Part shown: positions 6,584-9,869 of the stretch, piece after piece
Layout of the letters: every line of letters begins with the position of its first letter
Position numbering within the stretch: position 1 is the stretch's first letter
Assembly: GCA_900545175.1 (NCBI GenBank)
Contig: UQYF01000055.1
Coordinates: forward strand, 1 to 9,869
Direction of reading: 5' to 3'
Origin: an uncultured Eubacteriales bacterium
GTDB lineage: Bacteria > Bacillota > Clostridia > Lachnospirales > Lachnospiraceae
DNA length: 9,869 bases
Notes under the pieces: generated by a model
What the model was told of the DNA's origin: nothing
Seen by the model: only the letters and a program-made list of their open reading frames with translations
The model's database searches: none
Program-made: the position numbers and the translations under genes

Positions 6584-6598
6584 GTTTTTCCTCTTTCT

Positions 6599-6627
6599 TT
6601 TATATCATTACTCAGGTAATTGCACAA
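6599..6627 (-). promoter_or_regulatory. Possible rsmA promoter
   Basis: On the minus strand TTGTGC (6627-6622), a 17-base spacer and TATAAA (6604-6599) sit just upstream of the rsmA ribosome binding site. The -10 is good (5 of 6) but the -35 is weak (3 of 6), and the leader would be very short. Read-through from tatD may be sufficient. Confidence 0.3.
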
Positions 6628-6678
6628 CGCCCTGCTTTCTAAATACGGTCATGCAACTTCTCTATGTATCATTACTTT

Positions 6679-7449
6679 CTAAATCTGAAAAAGCTTCCTC
6701 GCATTCTCATTTGTGACCGCAATCACTTCATCTTCGCTCACATTCTTAAGCTGCGCTATCTTTTCCACAACATAAGGAAGATTCAAGGAGCTGTTTCTCC
6801 TGCCTCTGTTGGGAACCGGTGTAAGATACGGACTGTCCGTTTCAAGCAGAATTCTCTCAAGCGGCATCATACTTACCGTATCTACAAGCTTCTTCGCATT
6901 CTTGTAGGTCACAACTCCTCCGACACCTAAGTAATATCCGGCATCAAGGTACTGCTTTGCCATCTCAGGCGAATACGAATAGCAATGAATCACTCCACGC
7001 AGCGCCTTATATTCGTCACTAAGAAGAATATCCGCTGTATCCTTAGCCGCCTCGCGGCTGTGAATTATAATAGGCTTATCAACCTCAAGTGCAAGGTCTA
7101 ACTGCCTTATAAACCATTTTTTCTGTATGTCGGCATCCGGCTCATTCCAGTAATAATCAAGACCGATTTCTCCCACCGCCACAACCTTTTTGTTGTGGAG
7201 CGCTTCATCCTTCATATACTGTATGAACTCCTCGTTAAGCGGTGCAGTTTCACTAGGATGCACACCAACCGCCGCATAGATGTAATCATACTGCGCCGCA
7301 AGCGCAATGCTGCTCCTTGTCGTCTCCATCGATGCTCCGACATTCACAACATACTCTATACCGTTTTCAGGGAGCTTATTTAAAAGCTCCCTGCGGTCAT
7401 CGTTAAACGCTTCATCATCATAATGAGCGTGCGACTCAAATATTCCCAT
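6679..7449 (-). CDS. tatD: TatD-family metal-dependent hydrolase (DNase)
   Basis: TatD proteins are TIM-barrel metallohydrolases with 3'-5' exonuclease activity, implicated in DNA repair. They are cytoplasmic and, despite the name, not part of Tat transport. The 256-residue product carries the full metal site: HAH (7-9), the glutamate of GEIGLDYYW (E94), IIHSRE (H130), HCYS (H155) and ETDSPYLTP (D205). Length matches the family (about 255-265). The start is ATG at 7449, giving MGIFESHAHYDDEAF as family members usually begin; GGAG lies 12 bases upstream and AAAGG 2 bases upstream, so the ribosome binding site is not ideal. An upstream in-frame TTG (7494) would add 15 residues not expected in the family. 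It sits 186 bp after metG and 95 bp before rsmA, a common Firmicute arrangement. Confidence 0.94.
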   Translation of the reverse strand: MGIFESHAHYDDEAFNDDRRELLNKLPENGIEYVVNVGASMETTRSSIALAAQYDYIYAAVGVHPSETAPLNEEFIQYMKDEALHNKKVVAVGEIGLDYYWNEPDADIQKKWFIRQLDLALEVDKPIIIHSREAAKDTADILLSDEYKALRGVIHCYSYSPEMAKQYLDAGYYLGVGGVVTYKNAKKLVDTVSMMPLERILLETDSPYLTPVPNRGRRNSSLNLPYVVEKIAQLKNVSEDEVIAVTNENARKLFQI

Positions 7450-7521
7450 AACCTTTGTTAACTCCAAAAACACATTCAGCGAACTTCCAATCAATTACCG
7501 CAGCAATTACAAAAATTCCCC

Positions 7522-7599
7522 GTAAACTCAAGCCTCGGCTCATTGTCTGCACAAATTCCTGTAAACTCAAGCCTTAACTCACTGTCTGCACAAATTCTT
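7522..7599. repeat. Two tandem 39-bp repeats between metG and tatD
   Basis: Units 7522-7560 and 7561-7599 both start GTAAACTCAAGCC and match at 34 of 39 positions. A weak partial match to the unit's end precedes them at about 7508-7521. They lie in the untranslated region between metG and tatD. Unit length is a multiple of three, but I see no supported coding sequence through both copies because one carries a stop in the open frame. The role is unknown; slippage duplication is the simplest explanation. Confidence 0.75.
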
Positions 7600-7601
7600 A
7601 A

Positions 7602-7620
7602 ATAAACTTCGCTTATTTGT
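7602..7620 (-). other. Small hairpin after metG, possible weak terminator
   Basis: On the minus strand AAATAAGC, a GAA loop and GTTTATTT form an 8-bp AT-rich stem (one G-U pair) about 15 bases after the metG stop. No T-run follows, so efficient termination is doubtful; it may instead protect or process the mRNA between metG and tatD. Confidence 0.3.
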
Positions 7621-7635
7621 AATGTCTAACCATTA

Positions 7636-9633
7636 TTACCCAATACTTACTCCGTTAGGTACATCCTTCTCTGCTGTGAGAAGTACCGGCTTGCCTTGTG
7701 CATCCTCAGCGCAAAGAAGCATGCCCTCTGACAGTACTCCGGCAAGCTTGGCAGGCTTTAAGTTAGCTACCACAACAACCTTCTTGCCAACCATCTCCTC
7801 GGCTGTGTAATAAGGTCTGAGTCCCGACACAATCTGGCGTACCTCACTGCCTAACTTTACCTGTGAACACAGAAGCTTCTTCGACTTCTCAACATTCTCA
7901 CACTTTATAATCTGACCGATTCTAAGCTGTGTCTTAAAGAAATCATCAATAGTAATCTCAGGCGCTTTTTCAATATCCACACCTGCATCTGCGCTGTCTG
8001 ATGCATTAGCACCCTCTGAGCCATTGTTATCAGCCGCTGCCTCAACTTCCGCCTTCTGCTTAGCTCTGATTTCTTCTACCTTTTCCATAACTTCTTTTAC
8101 ATCGAGACGTGCAAAGAGTATCTCAGGTGTCTCAGTAACCTTGCTGCCTGAAGGATACAGACCGAATGCAGATAAGCTCTCCTTGTCTCTTGGCTGTGCG
8201 TTAAGCTGCTTTCTGATGCGCTTAGCAGTCTCAGGCATAAATGACTCTAAGAGCTCTGCACCGATAAGAATGCTCTCAACAAGATTATAGAGAACTGTCT
8301 CAAGACGCTCCTTCTTAGTCTCATCCTTTGCAAGTGCCCAAGGCATTGTCTCGTCAATATATTTGTTACATCTCTTAAAGAGATTGAATATCTCTGTCAT
8401 TGCATCCGCAACGCGAAGCTCTTCCATCTTAGCGTCAACCTTAGCCATTGTTCCGAGAACAAAATTCTTAAGATCCTCGTCAACTTCCTCTGTTACACCT
8501 GTATTATTCACAACTCCGCCAAAATACTTGTTAGACATGGATATTGTTCTGTTTACGAGGTTTCCGAGTGTGTTAGCAAGCTCTGAATTCATTCTCTCGA
8601 CTAAGAGTTCCCATGTGATTACACCGTCATTCTCAAATGGCATCTCATGGAGCACGAAGAAACGCACCGCATCAACGCCGAACAGGTCTACAAGGTCATC
8701 CGCATAGATTACATTGCCCTTTGACTTACTCATCTTGCCGTCACCCTGTAAGAGCCAAGGATGTCCGAATACCTGCTTAGGAAGTGGAAGGTCAAGTGCC
8801 ATAAGGAAAATAGGCCAGTAAATTGTATGGAATCTGATAATATCCTTACCGATAAGATGAAGGTCGGCAGGCCAGAACTCGTTAAACAACTCTCCGTTAT
8901 TGCCATCCGCATCATATCCAAGACCTGTGATATAGTTAGTGAGCGCATCAAGCCATACATATACAACATGCTTGTCATCAAAATCTACCGGAATGCCCCA
9001 CTTAAATGAAGTTCTCGATACACACAAATCCTGAAGTCCCGGAAGAAGGAAATTGTTCATCATCTCATTCTTTCTTGATACAGGCTGTATGAATTCCGGA
9101 TGTGTATTTATATAGTCGATAAGTCTGTCAGCATACTTGCTCATCTTAAAGAAGTATGCCTCCTCCTTAGCCGGCTTACACTCTCTGCCGCAGTCAGGAC
9201 ACTTGCCATCGACAAGCTGTGACTCTGTCCAGAAAGACTCACAAGGTGTACAGTACATTCCTTCGTAATGTCCCTTGTAGATGTCGCCCTTGTCATAGAG
9301 CTTTTTAAAAATCTTCTGAACCTGCTTCTCATGGTAATCATCGGTTGTTCTGATAAACTTATCATATGAAGTATCCATAAGATCCCATATTCTCTTAATC
9401 TCTCCCGCAACATTGTCTACATACTGCTTAGGTGTAATTCCTGCTGCCTGCGCCTTTAACTCAATCTTCTGGCCATGCTCATCTGTTCCTGTCTGGAATC
9501 TTACATTGTAGCCCTGAAATCTCTTGTATCTTGCAATGCTATCGGCAAGAACGATTTCATAGGTATTGCCTATATGCGGCTTACCTGATGTGTAGGCAAT
9601 GGCTGTTGTGATATAATAATTCTTCTTTTCCAT
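7636..9633 (-). CDS. metG: Methionine--tRNA ligase (methionyl-tRNA synthetase)
   Basis: MetG activates methionine with ATP and charges initiator and elongator tRNA-Met in the cytoplasm. The 665-residue class I synthetase is complete. The HIGH-type motif is PHIGN (19-23) and KMSKS is at 300-304. A single zinc knuckle has CxxC pairs at 128/131 and 145/148. The anticodon-binding helical domain spans about 345-480. The C-terminal Trbp111/EMAP-like tRNA-binding domain spans about 560-665 and includes DFFKTQLRIGQI and KLAGVLSEGMLL. An Ala/Glu/Asp-rich linker (about 525-556) joins the last two. The ATG at 9633 gives the family-like start MEKKNYYITTAIAYTSGKPHIGN; an in-frame GTG at 9645, with AGAAG closer upstream, would add four residues and cannot be excluded. 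It is the first gene of the right block and is driven by the promoter at 9691-9719. The leader is only about 50 bases, too short for a T-box or SAM riboswitch. Confidence 0.97.
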   Translation of the reverse strand: MEKKNYYITTAIAYTSGKPHIGNTYEIVLADSIARYKRFQGYNVRFQTGTDEHGQKIELKAQAAGITPKQYVDNVAGEIKRIWDLMDTSYDKFIRTTDDYHEKQVQKIFKKLYDKGDIYKGHYEGMYCTPCESFWTESQLVDGKCPDCGRECKPAKEEAYFFKMSKYADRLIDYINTHPEFIQPVSRKNEMMNNFLLPGLQDLCVSRTSFKWGIPVDFDDKHVVYVWLDALTNYITGLGYDADGNNGELFNEFWPADLHLIGKDIIRFHTIYWPIFLMALDLPLPKQVFGHPWLLQGDGKMSKSKGNVIYADDLVDLFGVDAVRFFVLHEMPFENDGVITWELLVERMNSELANTLGNLVNRTISMSNKYFGGVVNNTGVTEEVDEDLKNFVLGTMAKVDAKMEELRVADAMTEIFNLFKRCNKYIDETMPWALAKDETKKERLETVLYNLVESILIGAELLESFMPETAKRIRKQLNAQPRDKESLSAFGLYPSGSKVTETPEILFARLDVKEVMEKVEEIRAKQKAEVEAAADNNGSEGANASDSADAGVDIEKAPEITIDDFFKTQLRIGQIIKCENVEKSKKLLCSQVKLGSEVRQIVSGLRPYYTAEEMVGKKVVVVANLKPAKLAGVLSEGMLLCAEDAQGKPVLLTAEKDVPNGVSIG

Positions 9634-9690
9634 TTTACAAATCACTCTTTTCTTCTATAGTTTTATTAAATCAAGGTTATTTATGTCACA

Positions 9691-9719
9691 AGACTACCAC
9701 AAGTGTTTTTTCTTGTCAA
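9691..9719 (-). promoter_or_regulatory. Promoter of metG
   Basis: On the minus strand a perfect TTGACA (9719-9714), a 17-base spacer and TAGTCT (9696-9691) form a sigma-A promoter with a strong -35 and a moderate -10. The expected start site is near 9684, about 50 bases before the metG ATG. It is the only well-spaced promoter seen upstream of metG. Confidence 0.65.
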
Positions 9720-9725
9720 ATAAAA

Positions 9726-9754
9726 GGCTTAACACATGTTAATTTACGGCTTAA
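9726..9754. promoter_or_regulatory. Direct and inverted repeats just upstream of the metG -35 box
   Basis: GGCTTAA occurs at 9726-9732 and 9748-9754, exactly 22 bp apart (about two helical turns). The dyad TTAACA-CA-TGTTAA (9729-9742) lies between and overlaps the first copy. The position, directly upstream of the -35 element, suits an activator or repressor site. No known regulator motif is recognised. Confidence 0.35.
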
Positions 9755-9773
9755 GATTATCTGATTAAGACTA

Positions 9774-9816
9774 GGGTGTCAAAACATGCTCTGTGAACTT
9801 TGCGGTGTATAACGAG
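9774..9816 (-). repeat. Bipartite repeat, right copy
   Basis: This is the reverse complement of the repeat at 1-43: boxes GCATGTTTTGACACCC (9789-9774) and CTCGTTATACACC (9816-9804) on the minus strand, with an unrelated 14-base spacer. Twenty-nine of 29 box positions are identical. It lies upstream of the metG promoter in non-coding DNA. The outer edge continues into an ATAAC-GA-GTTAT dyad (9809-9820). Confidence 0.75.
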
Positions 9817-9820
9817 TTAT

Positions 9821-9869
9821 ATTTATGCATATCTCGACTTTTGGTAGAAGCTTAGTTGTTCTTAGGACT
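9821..9869. other. Right-hand edge sequence without identified feature
   Basis: I see no coding region, RNA gene or terminator in the last ~50 bases. Any upstream neighbour of metG lies beyond the window. Confidence 0.4.

Noticed and set aside
7436..7543. 35-codon minus-strand reading frame starting MSRGLSLRG with a hydrophobic centre, overlapping the tatD start
   Set aside because: The only purine-rich site (AGGA) is 13 bases from the ATG, the frame begins within the tandem repeat and it runs out of frame into tatD; nothing supports translation.
8730..9413. Alternative minus- and plus-strand frames inside metG
   Set aside because: They overlap the catalytic part of a complete methionyl-tRNA synthetase and have no motif of their own.
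9646..9690. T-box or SAM riboswitch in the metG leader
   Set aside because: The predicted leader is about 50 bases, and no T-box AGGGTGG-type motif or SAM aptamer core is visible.
1..9869. Composite transposon bounded by the inverted repeats
   Set aside because: The block holds ordinary core genes (metG, rsmA, tadA), no transposase and no visible target duplications, so a mobile unit of this size is unlikely despite the inverted ends.

Overview
This window looks like ordinary chromosomal DNA from a low-to-moderate GC Clostridia-class Firmicute, most likely a member of Lachnospiraceae. This rests on the metG-tatD-rsmA gene order on one strand, strong GGAGG-type ribosome binding sites, TTG/GTG starts, 17-bp-spaced TTGNNN/TATAAT promoters, and a hypothetical protein next to rsmA that resembles a family I associate with Lachnospiraceae. 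Species cannot be named from the sequence alone.

All nine convincing genes lie on the minus strand, so the window is transcribed from right to left. Right block (about 9720 to 4449): metG (methionyl-tRNA synthetase) with a good promoter, then tatD (metal-dependent DNase/hydrolase), rsmA/ksgA (16S rRNA dimethyltransferase) and a two-domain hypothetical protein. The rnmV gene, often found between tatD and rsmA in Firmicutes, is absent here. Middle (4377 to 3922): a monocistronic BlaI/MecI-type winged-helix repressor. Its near-consensus promoter contains a symmetric dyad over the -10 box, which suggests autoregulation. No BlaR1-type sensor or beta-lactamase is adjacent. Next (3921 to 3536): 386 bases without a gene, with several overlapping inverted repeats and ending in a good intrinsic terminator. 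This is either a long 3' UTR or a small structured RNA. Left block (3569 to 126): a tight four-gene operon with its own promoter: GNAT acetyltransferase, tadA (tRNA adenosine deaminase, overlapping the GNAT gene by 41 bp), a membrane-anchored phosphodiester glycosidase-domain protein (3-bp gap) and a single-pass membrane protein of unknown function (10-bp gap).

The themes are translation and RNA maintenance (metG, rsmA, tadA, possibly the RimJ/L-like GNAT) plus a pair of membrane-anchored, extracytoplasmic proteins. The most unusual structural signal is a bipartite repeat (13 nt, a 14-nt variable spacer, 16 nt) present as inward-facing inverted copies at both ends of the window, with a third partial match at the 3' end of rsmA. 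I found no CRISPR array, transposase, prophage gene, tRNA or rRNA, and no convincing new defence or enzyme system.
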